32,039 bases of DNA from AA29 sp041481445 (GCA_041481445.1 JBGPBV010000068.1:1-32039), one strand, 5' to 3'. Shown: positions 16,363 through 29,255, numbered from the stretch's first letter. Notes: a model not told the origin generated them from the sequence alone. Translations and numbers: made by a program.

Positions 16363-18526
16363 GGGCGACGAGGAGACCGAGCCCGGCCAGGACCAGCGCC
16401 GGCGCCGGCCAGCGCGGCTTGAAGCGCGCCACGATCGTCCGGGAGCCGCCGGGGGTCGGGAGCCCCCACGATCCCGCCCCCACGCGCACGAGAGGCACGT
16501 CCCCCGCCTCGTCGCGCGCCCGCCAGGCGGGGTCGTAGTGATCGAGGACGACGATGAGGCCCGGGGGCGTGGTGGCCCGCACCCGCACGGTATGGGGATC
16601 GACGCGCTCGTAGGAGACGGCCGGGCCCCCCTGCGCGCCGCGATCGATGGCGTCCGCGCCCGGTACCCAGAAGGCGCGCGGCCGCGGATCGCGCAGCTCG
16701 TACAGGCGCAGGGGCTCGCGGACCTCCGGCTGCGCCACCTCCGCCCGCAGGAGGACCAGGTCGTCCGGGAGCGCGTCGTAGCCGATCACCCAGCGGACGC
16801 TGGCCGCGCGCAGGCGCGGGAACACCTGCCGGAACCGCCCCGGGCGCCGCTCGTCCTCGCCGAAGGTCGAGCCTCGTGGCGCGAAGCCGGTGCGGTCCTC
16901 GTCGAAGGCGCCCTCCAGCCCGATCAGCTCCTGCGCGCGCGGCACCAGCGACTGCACCTCGATCCCGAACAAGGGCAGGTCGCGGTTGCGCGCCACCAGG
17001 TCGCTTCGCCAGGACAGACGCGTGTTCAGGGCCGCCCCGTACGAGAACCAGCGGTAGGGGCCCTCCGCTCGCGCCGCCTCCACCACCGCGCGCAAGGGCG
17101 CGCGCAGGGTGTAGAAGTCGGGCGTCGTGGTGGGATCCAGCGGCGCCCCGGCGACCGCGAGGTCGGCCACCGCGGCCAGGGCGGCCAGGGCGGCCATGCG
17201 CCCGCCGCGCCAGAGGGCGAGGCCGCCGAGGAGGGCAAGCGCCGCCGCGCGCAGGACGGCGCCGGGCCACGCGCCGCGGATGACGGACTGGGCCCGCGGG
17301 TCCTGGAGGGCGGACAGGGCGCGGGCGAGCAGCGCGGCCGTCCACTCCGGCCGCGCGAGCAGGGCGGCGCCCACGACGGCCAGGATCGCGCCCGGGAGCA
17401 GCACCCAGGCACGGCCGCGCCGCCCCGCCGCCCGCTCCAGCCCGTCGCCCGCCATCGCCACCACCGCGATCACCGTCGAGAGGAGGAATTTCGAGGGCAC
17501 GCGGATGTGCAGCGCGCCCATCGCCGCCGCCACCAGCGGCGCGAGCGGGCCGTGCGCACCCAGGGCCACCAGCAGGCCGCCGAGCGCCACCAGGGCCAGC
17601 CGGGGCGAGAAACCGAGCGCGGCCAGCAGCAGCACGACGGGGCCGAGGTAGATCGAGAGGAAGTACGGATAGCCGTGCTCGAAGACGGCCTGGCCCCAGA
17701 AGCCGGCGTCCGAGAAGGTGTGCATGTCCCCGAAGTAGGAGGGGATCGCCATGGCCGGCAGCTCCCGCGGAGAGAGCGACCAGCTCATCGTCGAGGCCCG
17801 GCCGAACCCCTCCTCGCGCGGCGTGCCCGCGGACATGGCGCGCACGCCGAGCAGCGTGGGCGCGGAGAGGACGGCGGAGAGCAGCCCGGCCGCGGCCAGG
17901 CGCAGCCAGCGCCGCGGATCGTCGCGGCGCGCGCCGAGGGCCACGATGAGGACGGCCGACTGGACGACCTGCTCCGCGGCCAGCGAGCCCACCTGGATGG
18001 CGGAGAGGACGGCGAGGGCGGCGATGCGCCGCCGGCCGGGCCGGTCCAGCACGGCGAGGCCGGCCGCGATCACCCAGGGCGCCCAGGCCGCTCCCTGCAG
18101 GATCGGGAAGACGTTGCCGCACGAGAGCAGGTATCCCGACGTCCCGTAGAACGCCCCCGTGGCCCAGGCCGCCATCGGCCCGCGGCCACGAACGTGCGCC
18201 AGCATGGACGCGCCGGCCGCCGCGCACCAGAGGTGCAGCGGCAGCTCCGCGCGCGCGGCCCCGAGCGGACCCAGCAGGGCGACCAGGCCGAGGTCGGGCA
18301 GGTACGGGAACAGGACCGGCCGGCCGCCGTCGATCAGGGGATTCCACAGGGGCCACACTCCCTGCGCCAGGGCCCGGGCCAGGAAGGCGAAATCCGGGAC
18401 GTACAGGAAGGCGACGTCCCGCACGTACGGCACGCGGCCGAGCAGGACCATGTCCCACGAGAGCGCGAGCGCGAGCAGCGCGTGCGCGAGGACGACGAGA
18501 AGGGCGGGGCGCCACCGGCGGTCCAC
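16310..18526 (-). CDS. YfhO-like polytopic membrane protein
   Basis: The 738 residues start at GTG 18526. The first 460 or so are a series of about ten or more hydrophobic Ala/Leu/Val-rich helices with short loops; the rest is a soluble extracytoplasmic domain before a final C-terminal membrane helix. The first loop, with D-x-Y-P-type and PLWNP motifs (VWPLWNPLIDGG), and the C-terminal block with DHYDPAWRA and an immunoglobulin-like end resemble the YfhO family (PF09586) of GT-C-like membrane proteins implicated in glycosylation of cell-wall polymers in Bacillus and Listeria. Enzymatic role here is inferred from that resemblance only. The start has no strong ribosome site. It diverges from the sigma-factor gene over 97 bp, and its final 17 codons overlap the converging molybdenum-subunit gene. 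Confidence 0.8.
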   Translation of the reverse strand: MDRRWRPALLVVLAHALLALALSWDMVLLGRVPYVRDVAFLYVPDFAFLARALAQGVWPLWNPLIDGGRPVLFPYLPDLGLVALLGPLGAARAELPLHLWCAAAGASMLAHVRGRGPMAAWATGAFYGTSGYLLSCGNVFPILQGAAWAPWVIAAGLAVLDRPGRRRIAALAVLSAIQVGSLAAEQVVQSAVLIVALGARRDDPRRWLRLAAAGLLSAVLSAPTLLGVRAMSAGTPREEGFGRASTMSWSLSPRELPAMAIPSYFGDMHTFSDAGFWGQAVFEHGYPYFLSIYLGPVVLLLAALGFSPRLALVALGGLLVALGAHGPLAPLVAAAMGALHIRVPSKFLLSTVIAVVAMAGDGLERAAGRRGRAWVLLPGAILAVVGAALLARPEWTAALLARALSALQDPRAQSVIRGAWPGAVLRAAALALLGGLALWRGGRMAALAALAAVADLAVAGAPLDPTTTPDFYTLRAPLRAVVEAARAEGPYRWFSYGAALNTRLSWRSDLVARNRDLPLFGIEVQSLVPRAQELIGLEGAFDEDRTGFAPRGSTFGEDERRPGRFRQVFPRLRAASVRWVIGYDALPDDLVLLRAEVAQPEVREPLRLYELRDPRPRAFWVPGADAIDRGAQGGPAVSYERVDPHTVRVRATTPPGLIVVLDHYDPAWRARDEAGDVPLVRVGAGSWGLPTPGGSRTIVARFKPRWPAPALVLAGLGLLVALSAARPPRAARPARDPG

Positions 18527-18588
18527 GCGGCTACGCTCTTACCACGCCGGGAGCCCGTGACCAACTTCGACTTGGCCGCGGAGCCACC

Positions 18589-18592
18589 AGGA
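18589..18592 (+). promoter_or_regulatory. Possible Shine-Dalgarno for an alternative TTG start of the sigma factor
   Basis: AGGA lies 7 nt before TTG 18600. It favours the longer sigma-factor form, and the two starts cannot be separated from sequence alone. Confidence 0.35.
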
Positions 18593-18623
18593 CCGATACT
18601 TGGCCGTCCCAAACGCTGCCCTC

Positions 18624-19238
18624 ATGGCCGGTACAAGGCACGACGTGACCGCCCTCCTCCGCGCCTGGAGCAAGGGCGACGCCGACGCCGGGGAGCGATT
18701 GCTTCCCATCGTTTACGGCGAGCTGCGCCGGCAGGCGGCCCGCCTGCTGCGCCGCGAGCGGCGGGACCACACCTTGCAGCCGACCGCGCTCGTCCACGAG
18801 ACCTACCTGCGGCTGGTCGAGCAGCGCGCGGCGGACTGGCGAAGCCGGGCCCAGTTCTTTGCGGTGGCCGCCCAGGCCATGCGGCGGATCCTGGTCGACC
18901 ATGCGCGGCGGCACGGGGCGCGCAAGCGCGGGGGCAGCTGGGACCGCATCACGCTCGACGAGACGCGTCGGGCCTGGCCGGGCGAGCCCGACGTGGATGT
19001 CCTGGCCCTCGAGGAGGCGCTGTCCGAGCTGGCCTCCATCGATGCGGACAAGGTGCGCCTGGTCGAGCTGCGTTTCTTCGCCGGCCTGAGCCTCGACGAG
19101 ACGGCGGCCGTGCTCGGGGTCTCGGAGTCGACGGTCACCCGCGAGTGGCGCCTGGCCCGCGCCTGGCTCTTCCGCCGCTTGCGCGGCTCCGCCGCGGGCC
19201 GCGGACAGCCGGCGGGGGCGGGACGCGGAGACGGGTGA
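18624..19238 (+). CDS. ECF RNA polymerase sigma factor, TIGR02999-like
   Basis: The protein is about 204 residues from ATG 18624. It contains sigma region 2 (HTLQPTALVHETYLRLVEQ and FFAVAAQAMRRILVDHAR, highly typical of the TIGR02999/Sig-70_X6 group) and sigma region 4 with a helix-turn-helix (LSLDETAAVLGVSESTV). This group in Acidobacteriota and Planctomycetota commonly sits beside Ser/Thr kinases and lacks an anti-sigma gene. Here the next two genes are kinases, the first starting 1 nt after this stop, so phosphorylation control of the sigma factor is the natural hypothesis. The start is ambiguous: a TTG at 18600 would add eight residues and has an AGGA at 18589-18592 with 7-nt spacing, while ATG 18624 has no ribosome site but matches the usual N-terminal length of the family. 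I chose the ATG on homologous length. No cognate promoter motif was recognised. Confidence 0.9.
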   Translation: MAGTRHDVTALLRAWSKGDADAGERLLPIVYGELRRQAARLLRRERRDHTLQPTALVHETYLRLVEQRAADWRSRAQFFAVAAQAMRRILVDHARRHGARKRGGSWDRITLDETRRAWPGEPDVDVLALEEALSELASIDADKVRLVELRFFAGLSLDETAAVLGVSESTVTREWRLARAWLFRRLRGSAAGRGQPAGAGRGDG

Positions 19239-19239
19239 C

Positions 19240-21891
19240 GTGAGCCCGGGCGGGTGGCCGCGCGTCAGCGCGCTCTTCGAGGCGGCCCTCCAGCGCGACC
19301 CGTCCGCGCGGGCGGCGTTCCTGGCCGAGGCCTGCGGCAGCGACGACGCGCTGCGCCGGGAGGTGGAGTCGCTCCTCCACGCCCATGCCGGGGCGGGCGG
19401 GTTCCTGAGCCGGCCGGGCGGGGAGCCCGCGGCCACGCCGCTCGCCGCGGGCACCCGTCTCGGACCCTACGAGGTCGTGGGCCCGGTGGGCGCGGGAGCC
19501 ATGGGCGAGGTCTACCGCGCCCGCGACGGCCGTCTGGACCGGGAGGTCGCGATCAAGGTCCTGCCCGCGTCCCTGGCCGGGGACGCCGACCGCCTCCGGC
19601 GGTTCGAGCAGGAGGCCCGCGCCGCCGGCCGCCTCAACCATCCGCACGTCCTCGCCGTGTACGACGTCGGCACCCAGGACGGGCGGCCCTACATCGTGTC
19701 GGAGCTGCTCGACGGCACCACGCTGCGCGCCCGCCTCGACGACGGGCCGCTGAGCCTGGCCCGGGCCGCCGACTACGCGGCGCAGATCGCGCGCGGCCTG
19801 GCCGCCGCCCACGCGCGCGGCATCGTCCACCGCGACCTCAAGCCGGACAACGTGTTCGTCTCCCGCGACGGCCACGTGAAGCTGCTCGACTTCGGCCTCG
19901 CCCGGGCCACGCGTCCGGGGGAGGGCGTGGGGCCGACGGGCACGCAGCCGCTGTCCGTGCACACCGAGCCCGGCGTGCTGCTGGGGACGCTCGGCTACAT
20001 GTCGCCCGAGCAGGCGCGAGGCGAGCCGGCGGACGCGCGTTCCGACCTCTTCGGCCTGGGCACGATCCTCTTCGAGATGCTGGCCGGGCGGCGCGCCTTC
20101 CGGCGCGACACGGCCGCCGACACCCTTGCCGCCGTCCTCCAGGACGATCCCATGCCCGCCCTCGAAGCGATGCCCCAGGTCCCGGCCGCGCTCGCCCGGG
20201 TCGTGCGGCGCTGCCTGGAGAAGAGGCCGGACGAGCGGTTCCAGTCCGCGTCCGACCTCGCCTTCGAGCTCGAAGGATTCACGGGCTCCGTGCCCGCCCG
20301 CGGGCCGGTGGCCGAGGTCCCCTCCTATCGGCAGCTCACGTTCCGGCGCGGGACGATCGACGCCGCGCGCTTCTCACCGGACGCCAACTCCGTCTACTAC
20401 ACCGCGGCCTGGGACGGCCGTCCGCCCCAGGTCTTCGCCACGCGCCTGGACGGGTTCGAGTCCCGCGGCCTCGACCTCCCGGGCGCGCGCCTCGTGGCCA
20501 CCGCTCCCGGGGAGATGGCGGTGCTGCGGGGGGTGGGCGAGGCGAGCACGCTGGCCCGCGTGCCCCTGGAGGGAGGCGCTCCCCGCGACGTCCTGGCCGG
20601 CGTCCTGGCCGCGGACTGGAGCCCGGACGGCCGTCGGCTCGCGGTGGTGCGGCCGGCGGGCAACCGGGTGCGCCTCGAGTTCCCGCCCGGCTCCCCGGTC
20701 TACGAGACGGCGGGGACGCTGGTGACGCCCCGCGTCTCCCGCGACGGCCGCCGGGTGGCGCTGGTCGACCAGCCCATGCTCGGCAACACCCTCGGCGCGC
20801 TGGTGGTCGTGGACGGCCCGGGCCAGGCGCGCACCCTCTCCGACTCCTGGACCGACATCGGCGGGGTCGCCTGGTCGCCGGACGACCGCGAGGTCTGGTT
20901 CACGGCCACCCGCACCGGCAACGCGCGCAGCCTGCATGCCGTCTCCCTCTCCGGCGCGTACCGCCTGCTCGCCCGAACCCCGGCCGCCATCGTCCTCCAG
21001 GACGTCTCGCTCTCCGGCCAGGCGCTGTTCACGCACGTCCACCCGCGCTGCGAGGCGATCGGCCGGCTGGCCGGAGATGCGGCGGAGCAGGACTTCTCCT
21101 GGTACGACTGGACGCACCTGACCGACCTGACCGCCGACGGGCGCACGCTGTTCACCGCGGAAGGCGAGGGCGGGGGGCCGCGTTACACCGTGTACCTCCG
21201 GCAGGCCGCGGGCGAGACACCCGTGCGCCTCGGCGAGGGACACGGCACCGAGCTCTCTCCGGACGGGACTGCGGCCCTGTGCCTCCTGCGCTCGCCCTCG
21301 CCCGAGCTCCTGGTCCTCCCCACGGGCGCGGGGGAGTCCCGCCGCCTCGCGCCGGGGCGCACCTTCGCGGAGTTCCACTGGGCCTGGTGGTTCCCGGACG
21401 GCCGGCGGGTCCTCTTCCTCGCCAACGAGAGCGGGCAGCCCGCGCAGCTCTTCGTGCAGGACCTCGACCGCGCCACCCTGCGCCCGCTCGCTCCCCCCGG
21501 CGTCATCGCCTACCGCCACCGCCCCATCGCCCCCGACGGCCTCCGCGTGCTCGCGCTCGCGCCCGGCCCTCCGGCCCGCTTCGTCCTCTGGCCGGTGGAC
21601 GGAGGGACGCCGGAGGACGTGCCCGGCCTCGCCGCGGCCGACCAGCCGCTCCAGTGGAGCGCGGACGGCCAGGCACTGTTCGTGCGCCGTCCGGGGCCCA
21701 CGCCCCCCGTTGTCGTCGACCGGCTGGACCTGCGCACGGGCACGCGCACACCCTGGCGCGAGCTGCGGCCCACGGACGTGGCCGGCGTCGGGCACATCGG
21801 CGACGTGCTCCTCACACCGGACGGCCGATCCTACGCGTACAACTGCCAGCGCGCGCTCTCCGAGCTCTACCTGGCGGAGGGCGTGCGGTGA
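19240..21891 (+). CDS. Ser/Thr protein kinase with C-terminal TolB-like beta-propeller
   Basis: This 883-residue protein starts at GTG 19240, 1 nt after the sigma-factor stop. Residues 1-60 are the helical extension seen on many acidobacterial kinases (W-x-RV-x-x-LFE-x-AL ... EVESLL). The Hanks-type kinase domain spans about 73-345: Gly loop GAGAMGEVY, VAIK lysine K106, HRDLKPDN with D199, DFG with D217, and SPE of the activation segment. All catalytic residues are present. From about 365 to the end, some nine short repeats with an (S/T)PDG or SADG core resemble PD40/TolB beta-propeller blades. No transmembrane segment separates kinase from propeller, so the protein looks soluble and cytoplasmic. 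The propeller may bind a ligand or partner, and substrates are unknown. It is translationally coupled to the next kinase through a GTGA overlap. Confidence 0.92.
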   Translation: MSPGGWPRVSALFEAALQRDPSARAAFLAEACGSDDALRREVESLLHAHAGAGGFLSRPGGEPAATPLAAGTRLGPYEVVGPVGAGAMGEVYRARDGRLDREVAIKVLPASLAGDADRLRRFEQEARAAGRLNHPHVLAVYDVGTQDGRPYIVSELLDGTTLRARLDDGPLSLARAADYAAQIARGLAAAHARGIVHRDLKPDNVFVSRDGHVKLLDFGLARATRPGEGVGPTGTQPLSVHTEPGVLLGTLGYMSPEQARGEPADARSDLFGLGTILFEMLAGRRAFRRDTAADTLAAVLQDDPMPALEAMPQVPAALARVVRRCLEKRPDERFQSASDLAFELEGFTGSVPARGPVAEVPSYRQLTFRRGTIDAARFSPDANSVYYTAAWDGRPPQVFATRLDGFESRGLDLPGARLVATAPGEMAVLRGVGEASTLARVPLEGGAPRDVLAGVLAADWSPDGRRLAVVRPAGNRVRLEFPPGSPVYETAGTLVTPRVSRDGRRVALVDQPMLGNTLGALVVVDGPGQARTLSDSWTDIGGVAWSPDDREVWFTATRTGNARSLHAVSLSGAYRLLARTPAAIVLQDVSLSGQALFTHVHPRCEAIGRLAGDAAEQDFSWYDWTHLTDLTADGRTLFTAEGEGGGPRYTVYLRQAAGETPVRLGEGHGTELSPDGTAALCLLRSPSPELLVLPTGAGESRRLAPGRTFAEFHWAWWFPDGRRVLFLANESGQPAQLFVQDLDRATLRPLAPPGVIAYRHRPIAPDGLRVLALAPGPPARFVLWPVDGGTPEDVPGLAAADQPLQWSADGQALFVRRPGPTPPVVVDRLDLRTGTRTPWRELRPTDVAGVGHIGDVLLTPDGRSYAYNCQRALSELYLAEGVR
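21876..21880 (+). promoter_or_regulatory. Shine-Dalgarno for the second kinase, inside the first kinase gene
   Basis: GGAGG ends 7 nt before GTG 21888. That GTG shares bases with the TGA stop of the preceding gene (21889-21891), giving a GTGA coupling junction. It sets the start of the second kinase. Confidence 0.8.
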
Positions 21892-24800
21892 CGCCCGAGC
21901 GCTGGCAGCGCGTCGGCGAGCTGTTCCAGACGGCGCTCGACCACGACGAGGCGAGCCGCGCCGGCTTCCTGGACGCGGCTTGCGGCAGCGACGCCCTTCT
22001 GCGCGCGGAAGTGGACTCGCTGCTGGCCGCGCATCGGGAGGCGGGCACGTTCGGCGAAGGGCTGCGCGCGGGCGCCGACGACGACGATACCGGGGAGGAG
22101 ACGGCCGCCGAAGAGGGTCGCCCCGAGCGCGCCCTCCAGCCGGGCGCCCGGCTCGGACCCTACGAGGTCGTGGAGCTGATCGCCAGCGGCGGGATGGGAG
22201 AGGTCTACCGGGCGCGCGACGGGCGGCTGGAGCGCGACGTCGCGGTCAAGGTCCTGCCTCCCTCCTTCCGGGGCGATGCCCGGCGGCTACGGCGCTTCCA
22301 CCAGGAGGCGCGGTCGGTCGGCGCCCTCAACCACCCGAACATCGTCGCCGTCTACGACGTGGGTATGGAGGACGCGGTGCCCTTCGTGGTCTCGGAGCTC
22401 CTGGAAGGCGAGACCCTGCGCGGGCGCCTGGACCGCGAGGGCGCGCTGCCCGCGCGCGAGGCCGCGGAGATCGCCCGCCAGGTCACGGCCGGGCTCCTCG
22501 CCGCCCACGAGAAGGCGATCGTGCACCGCGACCTCAAGCCCGCGAACCTCTTCCTCACGCAGGACGGGCGCGTGAAGATCCTCGACTTCGGCCTGGCCAA
22601 GCGCGTGAGATGGACCGGCGATCATGCCACCTCGCCGACCCAGCCCGGCGTGCTGCTCGGCACCGCCGCGTACATGTCGCCCGAGCAGGCCCGCGGCGAG
22701 CCCACCGACCCCGCCACCGACCTCTTCAGCTTCGGGGCCGTGCTGTTCGAGATGCTCACGGGCCGGCGCGCGTTCGAGGGTCCGTCCCCGGTGGAGACGC
22801 TGGCCGCCGTCCTCGAGGCCCGCCCCGACCTCGACCTCCTGCCCGCGGACGTCCCCGCCGCGCTCCACGACGTGGTCCGGCGTTGCCTGGAGAAGGACCG
22901 CTCCCGCCGGTTCGGGAGCGCGCGCGAGCTGCTGGCGGCGCTGACCGCCCTTCCCGATCCCTCCGCGGCGCGGCCCTCCGCCGGGCCGGAGCGGGCGGCG
23001 GTGGCCGTGCTCCCCTTCCTCGACCTCGACGGCGATCGCAGCCAGGAGTACCTCTGCGACGGCCTGGCCGAGGAGCTCATCCACGCGCTGGCGGGCGTGG
23101 AGGGGCTGAAGGTCGCCGCGCGCACCTCGAGCTTCCAGCTCAAGGGCACCTCGGACGGCGTGCGCCGGATCGGGGAGAAGCTGGGGGTGAGCCGCGTGGT
23201 CGAGGGGAGCGTGCGCCGCGTCGGCTCCCGCCTGCGCATCACCGTCCAGCTCGTGGACGCCCGCGAGGGCTACCAGGTCTGGTCCGAGCGCTTCGACCGC
23301 GAGCTGGGCGACGTGTTCGCCCTGCAGGACGAGATCGCGGCCCGGGTGGTGGGCGCGCTGAGGGTCCGGCTGGCCGTGCCGCCCGCCCCCCGCCCGCGGC
23401 CGCGCGACGCCCAGGCCTGGGAGCTGTATTTGAAGGGCCGCTACTTCTGGAACAAGCGGTACCAGGGCGAGCTGCGCAAGGCGGTCTCCGCCTTCGAGGC
23501 CGCCCTCGCCCGCGATCCCGACTTCGCTCCCGCCCACGCCGGCCTGGCCGACGCCTGCAGCGTGATCGGGTACTACGGCCTCTCGCCGGAGACGGAGGTG
23601 TTCGCGCAGGCGCGCCGGGCCGCCGAGCGGGCCCTGGCCCTCGATCCGCGGTCGCCGGAGGCGCACGTCTCCATCGCGCTCGTGCGCGACTGGTTCGACT
23701 GGGACCTCCCGGCGGCGGAGGCTGCGCTGCGCCGTGCCCTCGCCCTCTCTTCCGACCACGTGCCCGCCCACCTCTACCTGGCGCACGTGCTGGCCGTGCA
23801 GGGTCGGGCAGCGGAGGCGGTGGCCTCCGCGCGCGCGGGCGCCGAGCGCGATCCGCTCTCCACCCTCGCCCACACCCTCGTGGCCACCGCGTTCTATCTC
23901 TCCGGCGACGACGAGGAAGCGCTGCGCGCCACCGAGCGCGCCCTGGAGCTGGACGCGCGCTATCCGCCCGCGCTCCTGTACCTGACGCTGGCGGAGAGCC
24001 GGCGCGGGCGCCACGAGGCGGCGATCGCGGCCGCGCGCCGCGGCGTGGAGGCCTCCGCGGGCGGGGCGGTCTTCGAGTCGCTGCAGGGATGGGCGCTGGG
24101 CCGCGGCGGCCAGGCCGGCCCCGCGCGCGAGGTGCTGGCGCAGCTGGAGCGGCGCGCGGAGACGGAGTACGTCCCCGCGGTCTGCCTGGCGCGGGTGGCG
24201 GCGGGGTTGGGCGAGAACGACCGCGCGCGGCAATGGCTCGCCGACGCCGTCCGGCAGCGCAACACGTGGGTGGTCAACCTGGGCGCCGACCCCTGGCCGG
24301 GCCTCTCCGCCGATCCGCGATGGGCGGCCCTGCTCGCGCGGGCGGGGATCCGCGTCCTCCGGGAAGCGCCGCCGGCGCGCGGCGCCGCCGCCGGCGCGCG
24401 GAAGGCCTCCGCCCCTTCCGTGGCCGTGCTCCCTTTCCGCGATCACTCGCCGCCACCGATCGACACCCACCTGGGCCTGGGGCTGGCCGACGCCACGATC
24501 ACCGAGCTGGCCCGCCGCGGATCGCTGCTGGTGCGGCCGACCTCCGCCGTCCTCCGCTATCAGGCGGGCACCACGGATGCGCGGGAGGCCGGCCGCGAGC
24601 TCGGCGTCGACACCGTGGTCGAGGGTGGCTTCCAGCGTTCCGGCGAGCGCGTGCGCGTGACGGTGCAGCTGGTGGCGGTGGACGACGGCCGACCGCTGTG
24701 GGCCACCAAGCTGGACGCGGCGCTGGCGGACGTGTTCGGGATGCAGGACGAGGTCTCTTCCCGCATCGCGGAAGCGCTGCAGGCGGAGCTGGCGCCGGGC

Positions 24801-25859
24801 TCCCTCCCCCGCCGTCCTCCTCGCCCACCCTCCCCCGCGGTGTACGAGCTCTACCTCCGTGGCAAGCTCGCCCTCTGGCGGGAGGGCCTCCCCGACTTCA
24901 TCGCCGCGGTGGACTGGTTCGAGAAGGCGCGCGCCGCCGATCCCGGCTTCGCCCTGGCCTGGGTGGGTCTGGCCGACGCCTACGCGCGCATCGCCTTCGA
25001 GTTCCATCCCGAGGGCGACTGGTACGCGCGCGCCCAGGCCATGTGCGCGCACGCCCTCGCCCTCGATCCCGACCTGCCGGAGGCGCGCTACGTGCGCGGG
25101 CGCCTCCTGTGGAGCCCGCCGGCCGGCTTCGAACACGACGGGGCGATGCGCGAGCTCCTGGCTGCGCTGGCCGGCCGGCCCAACCTCGACGAGGCGCACG
25201 TCCGGCTGGCCACCATCCTGTTCCACGTGGGGATGCTGGACGAAGCGGAGCGCTCGCTCGAGCGGGCGCTGGCCTTGAGCCCGGGCCATTTCCTGGCCCG
25301 CCTCCACATGGGCTCCTTCCGATTCCACCGCGGCGAGTTCCCGGCCGCGCGCGAGGTGGGCGACGCGATCGCCGGCCACAACCCGTCCTACTGGAGCTAT
25401 TACCTCGCCGGCCAGAGCCGGGTGCGCCTGGGCGATCTCGACGGGGCGACCGCGGTGGCCGAGCGCATGCTGGTCCTGGGCGACGAAGGCACGGCGCACG
25501 GCCACAGCCTGCACGCGGTCATCGCCGCCCGGCGCGGGGATCTCGCGGCGGCCCGCCGGCGCGTCGAGCGGGCCGTCGAGGGCACGCGCAACTTCGGCCA
25601 CCACCACCACGCCCAGTACGACCTCGCCTGCACGCACGCCCTGCTCGGAGAGCCGGAGACGGCGCTCGGCTGGCTGCGTGACGCCGCCGCGAACGGCTAT
25701 CCCTGCCACCCGTTCTTCGCGATCGACCCGCTCCTGCGCGGCCTGGACGGCCACCCCGGCTTCCGGGTCTTCATGCACGAGCTGGAGGACGTGGCCCGCG
25801 GCCACGCCCGGGCCTACGCCGCCCTCGTCGTCGCCTACGGAGGAAAGCAGGCGGGCTGA
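21888..25859 (+). CDS. Ser/Thr protein kinase with duplicated TolB-like/TPR module
   Basis: The product is 1323 residues from GTG 21888. Residues 1-50 repeat the helical extension of the upstream kinase, followed by an acidic stretch (about 62-80). The kinase domain (about 88-350) is complete: SGGMGEVY loop, K121, HRDLKPAN with D215, DFG with D233, SPEQARGE. Then come two similar units. Module 1 (about 369-830) opens with a COG5616/TolB-like domain (AVAVLPF, ARTSSF, EGSVRR, ITVQLVD, VWSERFDR) followed by TPRs (AFEAALARDPDFAPAHAGLA and others). Module 2 (about 844-1323) repeats the same order (SVAVLPF, RPTSAV, EGGFQR, VTVQLVA, then TPRs). No membrane helix is seen, so a cytoplasmic protein-interaction role is likely. 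The TolB-like domains resemble those attached to CadC-like regulators and adenylate cyclases. Two stacked copies in one kinase are unusual in my experience. Confidence 0.92.
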   Translation: MTPERWQRVGELFQTALDHDEASRAGFLDAACGSDALLRAEVDSLLAAHREAGTFGEGLRAGADDDDTGEETAAEEGRPERALQPGARLGPYEVVELIASGGMGEVYRARDGRLERDVAVKVLPPSFRGDARRLRRFHQEARSVGALNHPNIVAVYDVGMEDAVPFVVSELLEGETLRGRLDREGALPAREAAEIARQVTAGLLAAHEKAIVHRDLKPANLFLTQDGRVKILDFGLAKRVRWTGDHATSPTQPGVLLGTAAYMSPEQARGEPTDPATDLFSFGAVLFEMLTGRRAFEGPSPVETLAAVLEARPDLDLLPADVPAALHDVVRRCLEKDRSRRFGSARELLAALTALPDPSAARPSAGPERAAVAVLPFLDLDGDRSQEYLCDGLAEELIHALAGVEGLKVAARTSSFQLKGTSDGVRRIGEKLGVSRVVEGSVRRVGSRLRITVQLVDAREGYQVWSERFDRELGDVFALQDEIAARVVGALRVRLAVPPAPRPRPRDAQAWELYLKGRYFWNKRYQGELRKAVSAFEAALARDPDFAPAHAGLADACSVIGYYGLSPETEVFAQARRAAERALALDPRSPEAHVSIALVRDWFDWDLPAAEAALRRALALSSDHVPAHLYLAHVLAVQGRAAEAVASARAGAERDPLSTLAHTLVATAFYLSGDDEEALRATERALELDARYPPALLYLTLAESRRGRHEAAIAAARRGVEASAGGAVFESLQGWALGRGGQAGPAREVLAQLERRAETEYVPAVCLARVAAGLGENDRARQWLADAVRQRNTWVVNLGADPWPGLSADPRWAALLARAGIRVLREAPPARGAAAGARKASAPSVAVLPFRDHSPPPIDTHLGLGLADATITELARRGSLLVRPTSAVLRYQAGTTDAREAGRELGVDTVVEGGFQRSGERVRVTVQLVAVDDGRPLWATKLDAALADVFGMQDEVSSRIAEALQAELAPGSLPRRPPRPPSPAVYELYLRGKLALWREGLPDFIAAVDWFEKARAADPGFALAWVGLADAYARIAFEFHPEGDWYARAQAMCAHALALDPDLPEARYVRGRLLWSPPAGFEHDGAMRELLAALAGRPNLDEAHVRLATILFHVGMLDEAERSLERALALSPGHFLARLHMGSFRFHRGEFPAAREVGDAIAGHNPSYWSYYLAGQSRVRLGDLDGATAVAERMLVLGDEGTAHGHSLHAVIAARRGDLAAARRRVERAVEGTRNFGHHHHAQYDLACTHALLGEPETALGWLRDAAANGYPCHPFFAIDPLLRGLDGHPGFRVFMHELEDVARGHARAYAALVVAYGGKQAG

Positions 25860-25898
25860 CCCCGGGCCGCGGCCGCTCGTGGCCATAATGCGGTTGGG

Positions 25899-29231
<3,333 letters not shown>

Positions 29232-29245
29232 GCTGCGCGCCTCCC

Positions 29246-29251
29246 GGAGGG
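29246..29251 (+). promoter_or_regulatory. Shine-Dalgarno of the M28-type peptidase gene
   Basis: GGAGGG lies 4 nt before ATG 29256, in the 24-nt gap after the TreS stop. It supports that ATG and the signal peptide it gives. Confidence 0.75.
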
Positions 29252-29255
29252 CGGA

